A DNA stretch of 30,192 nucleotides from positions 1 through 30,192 of IMG/VR virus record IMGVR_UViG_3300027969_000311. One strand, 5' to 3'. Origin of the DNA: a virus. The position numbers and the translations under genes were made by a program. Positions 5,449 to 14,483 of this stretch are shown piece by piece; within the stretch, counting starts at the first letter, position 1; each line of letters opens with the position of its first letter. The notes beneath the pieces are model-generated. The model ran no database searches. It was not told where the DNA came from and saw only the letters and a list, made by a program, of their open reading frames with translations.

Positions 5449-8400
5449 AGTTATTATTGAGTATGAAGCACAAGCAGCATCATTAAAGGCGGTAACAGAT
5501 ACTATTATCAATGCTAACAAAGCAATTGGAGATAGTGCTGAGGCTGCTGCTAAAGAAGGTGCTGATGCATATAAGTCAATGGGTAAGTCAATGGCTGCTG
5601 CATTTAGTTCACAAGAAGTATCTAAGGCTCTTAATAGCAATATTGCTAACATCAATAAGAATCGTGATGCATTAACTAAGCTAACTGGTGAATCAATAAA
5701 GTTTGGTAAGGCTGCTGCAACATTAGGTGGTCAAATCAAACAGAATGCAGCCCAAACATTACAAGCAAAGGAGGCATTAGATAGGTATCAAAAGACATTA
5801 ACAGATACGGGTAAGGGTACTGATACAACCGAAAAGAAAACACAATCACTCAAAGGTAGACTAAGAGAATTAAAAGAGGAACTATCAGCACTTGAGTCTG
5901 CTGGTCAAGAAGGTACACAAGCATTTGAAAAGTTATCAATTGAGGCTGGTAAGCTACAAGACCAAATAGGTGACACACAAGAAAGGGTTAAGGTCTTATC
6001 ATCGGACACTTTCAAGTTCGATGCAGCATTAGGTGCGGTTAAAGGTTTGGCTGCTGGATTCGCAATTGCACAAGGTGCTGCTGCGTTATTTGGAACTGAA
6101 TCTGAAGAACTTAATAAGACCATTGCAAAAACTCAGGGAGCATTAGCACTACTTACTGGTCTGCAAGAAATAGCAACATTAGTAACTGGTCAAGGTGCAA
6201 CTAAGATAAGTCTGCAGTCTATCTTTATGAAAGAAAAGATAGTAGTGACAAATGCTGCTGCTGGTTCAGTTGGTACATTAGCAGCAGCAGAAGAGGGTGC
6301 AGCGGTGGCTACATTAGCAACTAAGAAGAGCCTTGACTTGTTAAAGGTAGCAATAGCTGGTACTGGTATAGGTTTACTCGTTATTGGTTTAGCTGCTTTA
6401 TATTCTATATATCAAAAAAATTCAGAAGCATCTAAGAAGTTCAATGACTTAATGAAAGAATCTGAAACGGCTAATAAGAATGCTGCTGCTGCTATTAAAG
6501 AACAAAGAGCAGCACAACAAGATTTAAATGACCAACTATTAGTAGCATCAGGTGAATTAAAACAAGCAGAGGCTGATAAGAATAAAATTAGAAGGGATGC
6601 TGCAAAAGAATTAGAAGCACAACAGAAGCCACTATTTTTATTAAATGCTAAACAAATTATTCAAGAAAAGAATTTGACTAAAGAATTGAAAGATAGGGCA
6701 AGTGATTTTGAAACTGGAACACAAGCAATGAAGCAAAAAGAAATTGACATTGAATTGTTACAAACTCAAATTTCGGAAGTACAAAGATTAGGAAAAGAGA
6801 CTACCAAACAAATTAAAGATGCAAGAACAGAATCAAATAAAACAACTGGTATTAAAGTTGGTATTATTGATGCAGCAGAAACACAAAGATTGAATGATGA
6901 AGCAAAAGCAGCAAATGAAAAGGCAATAGAATTATCTAAAAAATCAATACAAGATAGAATTAATGCTGAACTCAATGGTCTTAAAGTCATTGGTATTGTT
7001 AATGGTGAATCGTTTAAAAATAAAGAAGATATCTTGAAGAAAGAGGCTGAACTTGAAAGAGCATCAGCAAAAGCCAGTATAACTAATAAAGCATTAAGAG
7101 CATCAACATTACTACTGATTGATGCTAAGTTAGCACAAGATACAGAGCAACTAAAACTGGATGAACAAAACAAACTTATTGCTAATGAGGTAAAGTTGAT
7201 TGAGGCTAAGAAGATATCAGGCAAGGCAACATTAGAAGATGAAATTAAACAAGCAGAATTATCTTTTAAAGCAGAAAAAAATAGTCTTGAAGCTAAGATT
7301 AAATTAAATCAGGCATCTGCTGCTGACCTTGAAGTATTGACTGCTAATAGCACTAAAAAGATTCAGGACATTAAGAACAAAGGTATTTTAGAAGAGTACA
7401 ACTTAAGAGTTCAGGCATTTGAACTACAGAAGATATTAGGTGTTACAACTCTAGAAGAGGAACTATCATTAATACGTGCAAGGGGTGAAGCAGAACTAAA
7501 AGCTAATGAACAATCAGGTGCTACCGATGCAGTAAAAGAGGCTAACAGATTAAGTATTATAGCTAAAACTGACAAGCAGATAACAGATGCTAAGGTTGTT
7601 GAGGCTAACAAACGTATTGACATTGACAATGCAGAAGCACAAGCAGCGGTAACATTAGGTAGGTCAACATACGACCAACGGGTTAAGTTGATTGAAGATG
7701 AAGGTCAAAAACAAATTAACTCACTTGATAAGAAGTTGATGGGTGAGGAAGAGTACAATGCAGCAATCTTAAAAATAAATGCAGACACAACTGCTAAGTT
7801 AAATGCTGAACAAGATGCACGTATTGCTAAGGCATTTGAATATATTGATGCAGTATCTAATATATTCTCAGGTATCAATGACTTAAGTAAACAAGCAACA
7901 GAGACTAGGGTAGCAGATATAACTGCATCAAGTGAAGCAGAATTAAATGCAATCAATGATTCAGATGCATTAGAACGTGATAAGGTTAAACAACGTGCAG
8001 CACTTGAAAAAAGAACCCAAGCAGCCATAGCAGCAGAGAAAAATAAACAAGCAAGTAGAGATAAGGCATTAGCAATCTTTCAGGCTACTATATCAACAGC
8101 TCGTGCAATAACTGAGGCATTACCAAACATACCACTATCAATCTTGATTGGTGCTGCTGGTGCAATACAGATAGCAGCCATTGCCAGTCAACCATTACCT
8201 AAGTTTGAAAAGGGTGGTGAGATTGGTGGTAAGAGACATTCACAAGGTGGTACAATTGTAGAAGCAGAGCAAGGTGAGTATATTGTAAACAGAAAGCAAA
8301 CAAGTACTCATAGAAGAGAATTGAATGCGTTAAATCAATCCTCTGATGCCTTTAAGAAGCTAATACATGATAGGTATGTTAGACCAGCATTAATGAACTA

Positions 8401-8557
8401 TATGCTAGGTTCAAGGTCTAAAGAGATGGGTGTTAATGTTAATGCTACCTTGAACTCTAAAAGTATGGAGGCTGAACTTAAAGGTCTAAGAAAGGATTTA
8501 AGAAACGATAAGAGGCAATACAACAACTCAATTGATTCTAGATACACATGGCAGTAG
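5441..8557 (+). CDS. Tail tape measure protein
   Basis: 1038 residues, starting at GTG 5441 (GTG GCT AAA), overlapping the chaperone extension by 8 bases. It is rich in Ala, Lys and Glu and is largely helical and coiled. Hydrophobic stretches lie at about 190-220, 301-325 (VAIAGTGIGLLVIGLAALY) and 873-920, with the Gly-rich FEKGGEIGG and EAEQGEYIVNRKQ block at 922-950 that is typical near the C-terminus of such proteins. Residues 594-812 are three gap-free 73-residue repeats. The protein sets tail length and passes through the membrane during DNA injection. At roughly 0.15 nm per residue this length would give a tail near 150 nm, an estimate from the general rule. The coiled middle is more AT-rich than its flanks. 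Confidence 0.93.
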   Translation: MAKVIIEYEAQAASLKAVTDTIINANKAIGDSAEAAAKEGADAYKSMGKSMAAAFSSQEVSKALNSNIANINKNRDALTKLTGESIKFGKAAATLGGQIKQNAAQTLQAKEALDRYQKTLTDTGKGTDTTEKKTQSLKGRLRELKEELSALESAGQEGTQAFEKLSIEAGKLQDQIGDTQERVKVLSSDTFKFDAALGAVKGLAAGFAIAQGAAALFGTESEELNKTIAKTQGALALLTGLQEIATLVTGQGATKISLQSIFMKEKIVVTNAAAGSVGTLAAAEEGAAVATLATKKSLDLLKVAIAGTGIGLLVIGLAALYSIYQKNSEASKKFNDLMKESETANKNAAAAIKEQRAAQQDLNDQLLVASGELKQAEADKNKIRRDAAKELEAQQKPLFLLNAKQIIQEKNLTKELKDRASDFETGTQAMKQKEIDIELLQTQISEVQRLGKETTKQIKDARTESNKTTGIKVGIIDAAETQRLNDEAKAANEKAIELSKKSIQDRINAELNGLKVIGIVNGESFKNKEDILKKEAELERASAKASITNKALRASTLLLIDAKLAQDTEQLKLDEQNKLIANEVKLIEAKKISGKATLEDEIKQAELSFKAEKNSLEAKIKLNQASAADLEVLTANSTKKIQDIKNKGILEEYNLRVQAFELQKILGVTTLEEELSLIRARGEAELKANEQSGATDAVKEANRLSIIAKTDKQITDAKVVEANKRIDIDNAEAQAAVTLGRSTYDQRVKLIEDEGQKQINSLDKKLMGEEEYNAAILKINADTTAKLNAEQDARIAKAFEYIDAVSNIFSGINDLSKQATETRVADITASSEAELNAINDSDALERDKVKQRAALEKRTQAAIAAEKNKQASRDKALAIFQATISTARAITEALPNIPLSILIGAAGAIQIAAIASQPLPKFEKGGEIGGKRHSQGGTIVEAEQGEYIVNRKQTSTHRRELNALNQSSDAFKKLIHDRYVRPALMNYMLGSRSKEMGVNVNATLNSKSMEAELKGLRKDLRNDKRQYNNSIDSRYTWQ
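7220..7876 (+). repeat. Three tandem 219-bp (73-residue) repeats in the tape measure gene
   Basis: Units begin at Gly codons at 7220, 7439 and 7658, exactly 219 bases apart (residues 594, 667, 740). The unit openings GKATLEDEIKQAE, GVTTLEEELSLIR and GRSTYDQRVKLIE align without gaps, and each is followed by an acidic/basic helix and a second helix ending before the next Gly. A looser copy precedes (NGESFKNKEDILKKEAE, near residue 521) and another may follow (GINDLSKQATE, near 811). The DNA has diverged, so the repeat shows mainly in the protein. Confidence 0.65.
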
Positions 8558-10560
8558 ATATAAGATTCTTGATTGATGGTGCTGATTATGGTCAACCAAC
8601 TAATGCTGATGACTTTGGTTTCACAATAGCAGAAGAGCCTACTATCAATGCACGTATTGTATCTTTTAACAATGACCTTAACTTTACTGGTGGCTCATTT
8701 GAATACATCTACAATAACTTAATTGATACTGGTGGTTGCTCACTAATTAATGTTGAAGTTCAGTATCTATGTGCTGGTGTATGGAAGAGATTGACTAATG
8801 GTTATATCGTAGTAAGTGAATGTGTATTTGATTTAGATAGATGTAGTGTAACAACTAAGCTATATGATGATTCATTCTCAACTAAGATTAATAATAATAA
8901 GTCAATACCATTCTTTTCAGATTCAAACATTACTAAGAATCTACAACCAATAGAACCACCTACAGTTTACTTTGTTAATCTATTTAACCCAGCTAACAAT
9001 CAATATCAAACAAGTTCTAATACTGGATTCATAACTATCTACGATGCCTTTAAACATCTTGTAGGGTGCATGAGTGATAACCTTGTAGATTTTGAATCTG
9101 ATTATTTCGGTAATCAAATTAATCAATATGGTTATGGTACTACATTGATGGTAAGTAATGGTCAAGCAATAAGGTCAGATAGTGCAGTTCATACTAACCT
9201 AGTTTTTGAAAAGCTATACAATGCACTCAATAGAAGATTAAGACTAGGAATGGTTATTCAGAGACAAGCAAACGGAAAGCCATTACTTAGAATTGAAGAC
9301 TATGCATACTTTCAACAACTTAACCCATCAGTTAATTTATACAATCAACCTGAGATAAAATTTAACTACGATACAACACAACTCTATGCATCAATTGACT
9401 TTGGTTCAGACCCTTTCTTAAATGATTTTGAATGTGGTAATGATAGTCAAAGGTGTTCATTCCCTCAAACAACATTTAGAGGATTCAGAGATGAAACATT
9501 TGGTATACTAGGAGAATGTAATACAACCAACAAATTAGACCTTAGTTCAAGTGATATAGTATTTGATTCAAATGTGATTGAGAATATATACAGATTTGAT
9601 GCAGAGGATTATGATACAGATGTTGTGTTGGTTGATAGTAACTGGTATGGGTTTAGTAATCCAATTTATGCTAATCAAGGAGACCCATTAGGTGTAGGTG
9701 GTCATGTTTACAATGCAGACTATATCAATGAGCAAGTTGCTGAAAACTGGTTAGGTGGTTATCCTAACTCACTCTATCAATATCTTCAAGGGTTTGACCC
9801 TAATAGTACAATATTTAGAGCCGAGATATTAGATACTTACGACCCTGACCAAATATTTACAATAGGTAATCCAAGTACTGGTATTAGATGTTTTTCTGCT
9901 ATGGTAGGTAACCATATTAATTTTACTGATGAAGTAACTGATAATGGTAATAACTTCTTTGTAGATAGGTATGTTGTTCCTTATGATGGTGTTTATTCAT
10001 TTAATGCGCAATGTGTTAAAGACTATTCATCATATTCTCCTGATGTATTATCTACGTTTAAATCAAAAATACAAAGGTATGCAAGTGATGACACTACATT
10101 AATACAAGAGTTTACTGGTGCTACAAATACTATGACTATCAATAGTGGTAATAATACATCAGTCAGTGTTAGTGGTTTAGTATGTATTGCTGGAGACATT
10201 ATAAAGGTTGATTGGTGTGGCATTACCCTTGACGAATCAATTAATTACAATGCAAGGATAGCAAGGGAAAACTTATTAGAAAAGAAAACATTCTTTGAGG
10301 GTTCAGGTAGACCATTTGGTAGAAGTGAACTTGTACCAGTTGACCCTAATACAATTAGAAGATTAGTGTATAAGTTTGAAAGACCATTGACAATGACTGA
10401 GATTGAGCAGATACTTGATAATAGTTCAAGACCTATAGCATTTGGTAGATGGGATGACCCATTAAGAACTATTGAAGGTTACATAAGAAAGGTTGATGTT
10501 AAGTCAATAATTGAACAAGAAGCATCATTTGAATTAAAGTCTAATAGAATTTTAAGATGA
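8548..10560 (+). CDS. Large tail-tip (Dit/Tal-like) structural protein, 670 residues
   Basis: Starts at ATG 8548, overlapping the tape measure stop by 10 bases, the standard place for distal tail and tail-associated proteins. It opens with a compact beta domain (MAVDIRFLIDGADYGQP, DFGFTIAEEP), has a region like baseplate hub subunits (LNRRLRLGMVIQRQANGKPLLRIEDYAYF, about residues 227-255), and paired cysteines at CGNDSQRC. The last 60 residues (VYKFERPLTMTEIEQIL, WDDPLRTIEGYIRKVDVKSI) look like a conserved closing domain. Probable job: forming the tail tip that the tape measure ends at and the next protein binds. No protease or lysozyme motif is visible, so I call it structural. Confidence 0.75.
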   Translation: MAVDIRFLIDGADYGQPTNADDFGFTIAEEPTINARIVSFNNDLNFTGGSFEYIYNNLIDTGGCSLINVEVQYLCAGVWKRLTNGYIVVSECVFDLDRCSVTTKLYDDSFSTKINNNKSIPFFSDSNITKNLQPIEPPTVYFVNLFNPANNQYQTSSNTGFITIYDAFKHLVGCMSDNLVDFESDYFGNQINQYGYGTTLMVSNGQAIRSDSAVHTNLVFEKLYNALNRRLRLGMVIQRQANGKPLLRIEDYAYFQQLNPSVNLYNQPEIKFNYDTTQLYASIDFGSDPFLNDFECGNDSQRCSFPQTTFRGFRDETFGILGECNTTNKLDLSSSDIVFDSNVIENIYRFDAEDYDTDVVLVDSNWYGFSNPIYANQGDPLGVGGHVYNADYINEQVAENWLGGYPNSLYQYLQGFDPNSTIFRAEILDTYDPDQIFTIGNPSTGIRCFSAMVGNHINFTDEVTDNGNNFFVDRYVVPYDGVYSFNAQCVKDYSSYSPDVLSTFKSKIQRYASDDTTLIQEFTGATNTMTINSGNNTSVSVSGLVCIAGDIIKVDWCGITLDESINYNARIARENLLEKKTFFEGSGRPFGRSELVPVDPNTIRRLVYKFERPLTMTEIEQILDNSSRPIAFGRWDDPLRTIEGYIRKVDVKSIIEQEASFELKSNRILR

Positions 10561-12218
10561 GTTACATATCAATACCAAACCAGCCTATTATCTTTCATAC
10601 AGAAGAGGAAATACAAACACCTTGTATTGAATGTGGGGATGGCAGTTATAAGCAACTGGTAGACCTTAATGACCAGTTATTCTTTCAAGTTGATGCACCT
10701 GATTGTACTGATAAGCTACCAGTTAGTGGACTTGGTGCTATAGGTTGGACTTTAGAAGGTACTAATGTATGCTCAACTGAAGCAGTTATAGGTACTGCAT
10801 CTGTTACGTTTACTACACCTTATCCATATCAAGTATATAGGTTAGTGATACTTATAACTGAATTGACTGAGGGTGACTTAGTGGTAACTTTACAAGGCGG
10901 TGAATCATTCACATTCTATACTGCTGGTACTTATACCATCTACCTATCTACTCAAGCTGCTATCAATGGTGACCTATCACTACAAGTTAGCTTTTCATCA
11001 TCTACGTTTGTAGGTTGTTTCAATCTTAGAATAGGTGTATATGGTGTAGGTACTGATATGCAGTTAGGGTGGGTTGACCCATCAACATTAGAGTATGTTG
11101 CACCAGTTAGTGGTTACTTAACAACTATTAAAGACAATAAGGTTACTGCTGCTATTCCAATGGTTGACCAAGAAATAGGTATTGGATGCCATAGGTTAGC
11201 AATAACTGACCCTTGTGATAATGGATGCTCAACCTATGGTATTAAGAATCCTAACTTTGATGGTTCAATACCAGTAGGTGGTACTGGTTCTGGCTGGGAC
11301 TTAACAGATGGGTTTTGGCATATAAGCGGTGGTCTTGCAAGATTTGACGATGTTATTGAAGATGATGTAGCATTAATGGTTAGTGATTCTTATCTATGTG
11401 CAGCAGAAGGTTCAGTATATGATGTGACTATTAAGATAACTGAACATTATCGGACAAGGGTATTTATTGTACCACCATCAGGTGGTTCAGTTACACCTAA
11501 TTATGTTGCTGGTGTTGGTACATTTACCTTTCAAGTAACTACGGGTGCATTCGCTGAACCATTAACTATTAAAGCAGTAGCAATGATAGATAATGCGTAT
11601 GCTTTCATTGATAGTTGTGTTGTTAGTCTTTCTGCTCAATCTTCTACATTCGTTCAATACTCAGACATCTTTGATTTAGGAGACTATAACGATGACTGCA
11701 AGTATTTTAAGATAGAAGGTTGTAATGCTCAAGACCAGTTTAATCTTGCATTCGGTGGTAGTAGTTTCCTACCAATGATTAGACTTGAAGGTAAGAGGTC
11801 TAAGGCTCAATACGTGACCAATGCTAATACATTTCGTTATGCATCTGGTAAGTGGTCTGCTAACTATGTCAATCGTCTTAAACAATGGACTTATCATTTT
11901 GGTAGATTACCTGAGTATGTACTTGACTTTCTTTCTACCATCTTCTACTATGACAATTGCTATGTGAATGGTGTATTGATGTTTCCTCAAGATAATGCAT
12001 TTCCTACTATTGACTGGTCTGATGCTGATACCTACTTAGGTTCGTTTAACATTGACTTACTTGAGAAAGAAAATAAGGTTCTTAAGGTACAATGTGGTGA
12101 CTCAGATGCTGACTGCTTACCATCAATATTAGATAACAATGATGAACCTTTCTTATTGACTCAAGATGAAAATAGAATCACTACTCAAGATTCTATTAAT
12201 TTGTATTATGAGAATTAA
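10557..12218 (+). CDS. Tail-tip structural protein with carbohydrate-binding-like insert, 553 residues
   Basis: Starts at ATG 10557 in an ATGA overlap. The first 220 residues are beta-rich, with many Cys and acidic residues (TPCIECGDG, VDAPDCTDKLP). Residues about 230-355 begin NPNFDGSIPVGG, then GWDLTDGFWHISGGLARFDD, and run as a jelly-roll. That is the layout of family 4/9-type carbohydrate-binding modules and related virion domains (N-x-x-F, G-W, aromatic-rich face). The C-terminal part (KAQYVTNANTFRYASGKW, LKQWTYHFGRLPEYVLDF) appears to be a tail-tip domain. The placement after the Dit/Tal-like gene and the glycan-binding-like module suggest contact with the cell surface. The module assignment is from pattern only. 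Confidence 0.7.
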   Translation: MSYISIPNQPIIFHTEEEIQTPCIECGDGSYKQLVDLNDQLFFQVDAPDCTDKLPVSGLGAIGWTLEGTNVCSTEAVIGTASVTFTTPYPYQVYRLVILITELTEGDLVVTLQGGESFTFYTAGTYTIYLSTQAAINGDLSLQVSFSSSTFVGCFNLRIGVYGVGTDMQLGWVDPSTLEYVAPVSGYLTTIKDNKVTAAIPMVDQEIGIGCHRLAITDPCDNGCSTYGIKNPNFDGSIPVGGTGSGWDLTDGFWHISGGLARFDDVIEDDVALMVSDSYLCAAEGSVYDVTIKITEHYRTRVFIVPPSGGSVTPNYVAGVGTFTFQVTTGAFAEPLTIKAVAMIDNAYAFIDSCVVSLSAQSSTFVQYSDIFDLGDYNDDCKYFKIEGCNAQDQFNLAFGGSSFLPMIRLEGKRSKAQYVTNANTFRYASGKWSANYVNRLKQWTYHFGRLPEYVLDFLSTIFYYDNCYVNGVLMFPQDNAFPTIDWSDADTYLGSFNIDLLEKENKVLKVQCGDSDADCLPSILDNNDEPFLLTQDENRITTQDSINLYYEN

Positions 12219-12230
12219 TAACTAACTTTG
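12200..12230 (+). promoter_or_regulatory. Strong Bacteroidetes-type promoter for tail tube gene
   Basis: TTTG at 12200-12203, exactly 19 bases, then TAACTTTG at 12223-12230: a full match to TTTG-N19-TAnnTTTG. The -33 part lies in the last codons of the preceding gene. Transcription would begin near 12236, giving a leader of about 70 bases (containing GCGCCCCG) before ATG 12307. A private promoter suits a highly expressed virion protein. Confidence 0.7.
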
Positions 12231-12306
12231 TTTATCTTTTTGCGCCCCGTAGGTTTAAATGTTACAACCTTAAATAGTAACATCAATAACTTTAAATCTA
12301 TACACA

Positions 12307-12843
12307 ATGGGCTGTGCCTCATATTGCGAATCAGGTCTTGAGATACATGATTTAGTATCTTGTGGAGACTATAAACTTGGCGGTGTTTCCGCTATTATAA
12401 TTGGTTCTTGTGCATCTGTATTAGCAGACCCTACTGACCCAGCAGAAATTACTTCTGCATTAGAGGCTGGTACTGCAGTTATGGTTGAAGATATTCGTTT
12501 TGCCTTACCAGCTGGTTCACCTATTCAGGTAGATTCTCCAGTAGGTTGTGGTACACAAATACGTATCAATGAAGACCGAACTGCTACTCTTTACGATGCT
12601 AACGTAACTGACCAAAACAACACATTTTATAATGCTTTAAACCAACAGAAAGTAGGTTGGATTATGGCTTACTTGTGTGATTCAGGTAAGGTTATTTACA
12701 TTGACCCACCAGTAGGTATTACTACATCTGCTAACTTTATCATCCCTGAGCAAAACAATGAACTTCAACGTTATGAAGTTACATTCTCTTGGAGACAAAA
12801 GTCTATCCCTACTCAATTTGCAGCACCAGCTGGAATATTTTAA
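12307..12843 (+). CDS. Probable major tail (tube) protein, 178 residues
   Basis: The gene stands alone between an 88-base gap with its own promoter and a TAATG overlap downstream. Its size (178 residues), beta-rich composition and strong promoter suit a major tail tube protein. The product starts MGCASYCESGLEIHDLVSC and has an acidic, Ala-rich middle (DPTDPAEITSALEAG). It ends with two strong strands, ELQRYEVTFSWRQKSIPTQF, like the terminal strands of tube subunits. No recognisable family motif confirms it. It might instead be a second abundant virion protein, such as a head decoration protein. The DNA is smoother and slightly more GC-rich than its neighbours, in line with high expression. 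Confidence 0.55.
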   Translation: MGCASYCESGLEIHDLVSCGDYKLGGVSAIIIGSCASVLADPTDPAEITSALEAGTAVMVEDIRFALPAGSPIQVDSPVGCGTQIRINEDRTATLYDANVTDQNNTFYNALNQQKVGWIMAYLCDSGKVIYIDPPVGITTSANFIIPEQNNELQRYEVTFSWRQKSIPTQFAAPAGIF

Positions 12844-13802
12844 TGAGTACTGAACTAACAACTAACGATATTACCACATCTTCTAATGATTTAGAGGGTG
12901 TGGTACTATTTGCATTTGGTAAACAAGGCTATTACCAAGCAGCATATAACTTAGCCTATTCAATCAAGTACCATTCACCTAATGTAAAGATTGCACTCTT
13001 TGTAGATGATATTAAGAAGTGCGAAAATGCAACTGGTGATATTAACAAGTATGTTGATTCATTAAATCAAATCGAACATTCCGACCTTTACGTAGATGGC
13101 AAATTTGACCCAGCTATGTTAAAGGTGTCTTTATATAAGTATTTGCCTTTTAAAAATAATCTATATCTTGATGTTGATGCTATATGTTTGAAAGACATAC
13201 AACCATTAATAGATGATTTAGTAAGTACCAAAAGGCATTACATTAGTCATTGTGTGGGGTATCATACTATTGGGTTAGGTCGTGATATCCCCTCAATGCA
13301 ATGGGCATGGGCAGATGACATTTGGTCTCACTTTAAATTAGAAAGTGATTCAATCCTACCAGCTATCAATAGCAGCCTCCAATTCATTAAGAAGTGTAAA
13401 GAGTCCAAAGATTTATTTGGAGTGCTTAGAATCCTTTATACAACTAACCAACTACCTACCAATAGACTTAGAATGAAATGGGGTAATGGTCAACCTGATG
13501 AACTATATATGAATGTTGCATTAGCTATGACTGCTTACGACCCATCATATAAAAATGATGGTATAGTAGGTAAGGGTACTTCTGAGACTGGGTTTATTCA
13601 CTTTGCATCTGTAAGAGGATTAACATTCCAAGAGGTAACTCAAAACTATTATTTTCAATCTTACTATGGAGGTCGTAACTTTACATCAAGATTCTATACT
13701 GAATGGTTAGATAGGTTGCTAAAGGTTATGATGTCTAAAGAAAAGAAGATACATGAGTTTTATATTGATAATATCATTTCTCAAAAATACGTGAACAAAT
13801 GA
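12843..13802 (+). CDS. Glycosyltransferase, GT-A fold, DxD-containing (GT8-like)
   Basis: 319 residues from ATG 12843, which overlaps the previous stop as TAATG. An N-terminal Rossmann-like strand (GVVLFAFGKQGYYQAA) is followed by NVKIALFVDD and then the metal- and sugar-nucleotide-binding motif YLDVDA (D110-x-D112). A downstream WGNGQPDELYMNVAL (near 212-226) has the Q-P-D-E pattern of GT8-like enzymes, and HFASVRG supplies a His typical of the second metal site. The enzyme would move a sugar from a nucleotide-sugar to an acceptor that cannot be told from sequence. It is co-translated with a methyltransferase and sits inside the structural genes, which hints at modifying a virion protein or the host surface. 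No membrane segment, so cytoplasmic. Confidence 0.85.
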   Translation: MSTELTTNDITTSSNDLEGVVLFAFGKQGYYQAAYNLAYSIKYHSPNVKIALFVDDIKKCENATGDINKYVDSLNQIEHSDLYVDGKFDPAMLKVSLYKYLPFKNNLYLDVDAICLKDIQPLIDDLVSTKRHYISHCVGYHTIGLGRDIPSMQWAWADDIWSHFKLESDSILPAINSSLQFIKKCKESKDLFGVLRILYTTNQLPTNRLRMKWGNGQPDELYMNVALAMTAYDPSYKNDGIVGKGTSETGFIHFASVRGLTFQEVTQNYYFQSYYGGRNFTSRFYTEWLDRLLKVMMSKEKKIHEFYIDNIISQKYVNK

Positions 13803-14395
13803 AAGACTTATCTACCAAAAAACCAAAAGGCAGACCTAAGAAGGTCGTGACAGAATCAACAGAAATTGTAACTACTGAAACATTTACTGAGGTTGCAAGG
13901 CATGACTGGAACTCAGAAGATGAAGTAGGTGCTTTCTTAGCATCACTTGTTAAAATGTCAAAGTACAAGACAATACTTGAAGTAGGTGTATTTGAGGGTG
14001 AAACAACACAACACCTTATCAAAGCACTACCTAAAGGCGGTCAATATATTGGTATTGATATTAACGATTATCGTACACCAGCTACCAAGTTATACATGGA
14101 AGAGGGCGGTAAGTCAATTGACTTTATCTTAGGTAACTCACATAATGAGTTAAAGAAACTACCTACTAATCACTTTGATTTAATCTTTGTAGATGGTGAC
14201 CATTCTTGGGAATCAATCCTACCTGAGTTCAAGTTAGTTGAAAAGTTGGTTAGTCGTGGTGGTGTAATTGTTTACCATGATACAATCCATTTAGAAGACC
14301 CTAAGAAACTTGTTGAGTATGCTGCATACTATAAGTACAAGACTACTACATTGAATACACCTGAGGGTCGTGGCTTATCAATCCTACATAAATAA
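13799..14395 (+). CDS. Class I SAM-dependent methyltransferase with basic N-terminal tail
   Basis: 198 residues from ATG 13799 (ATGA overlap with the glycosyltransferase). Motif I is LEVGVFEGET (60-69), the acidic end of strand 2 is GIDIND (D87), strand 4 is FDLIFVDGDHSWE (about 126-138), and strand 5 is GGVIVYHDT (154-162). The VDGDH and YHDT pairing is the pattern of the Methyltransf_24 type, which often modify sugars or small molecules. The first 30 residues are extra: a Lys-rich segment with an AT-hook-like K-G-R-P-K-K core, then a Thr-rich stretch. Coupling to the glycosyltransferase suggests the two act on the same glycan or on one virion protein; the substrate is unknown. Confidence 0.87.
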   Translation: MKDLSTKKPKGRPKKVVTESTEIVTTETFTEVARHDWNSEDEVGAFLASLVKMSKYKTILEVGVFEGETTQHLIKALPKGGQYIGIDINDYRTPATKLYMEEGGKSIDFILGNSHNELKKLPTNHFDLIFVDGDHSWESILPEFKLVEKLVSRGGVIVYHDTIHLEDPKKLVEYAAYYKYKTTTLNTPEGRGLSILHK

Positions 14396-14402
14396 CTACT
14401 AT

Positions 14403-14483
14403 ATGAAACCTACATTTTGCCGTTCAAAATCTTGTGGCTCACACATTATCAATTCTACAACATCTACTAAAATCGTAGCATAA
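14403..14483 (+). CDS. Possible 26-residue peptide upstream of portal gene
   Basis: ATG 14403 to TAA 14481-14483, starting 7 bases after the methyltransferase stop and overlapping the portal ATG as TAATG. The product has two Cys (TFCRSKSCGSH) and a Thr/Ser-rich end. The exact fit into the gap, with the start and stop spacing seen elsewhere in this operon, suggests it is translated and couples portal synthesis to upstream translation. It is too short to assign. A chance frame is possible. Confidence 0.45.
   Translation: MKPTFCRSKSCGSHIINSTTSTKIVA

Noticed and set aside
6766-7224. Long reverse-strand open frame (152 codons) in the tape measure gene
   Set aside because: Ser/Ala/Leu-rich shadow of the Ala/Lys/Glu-rich repeat coding on the + strand; no promoter or start context.
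12231-12306. Riboswitch in the tail tube leader
   Set aside because: The leader has a GC patch (GCGCCCCG) but no stable paired partner or conserved junction that I can see.
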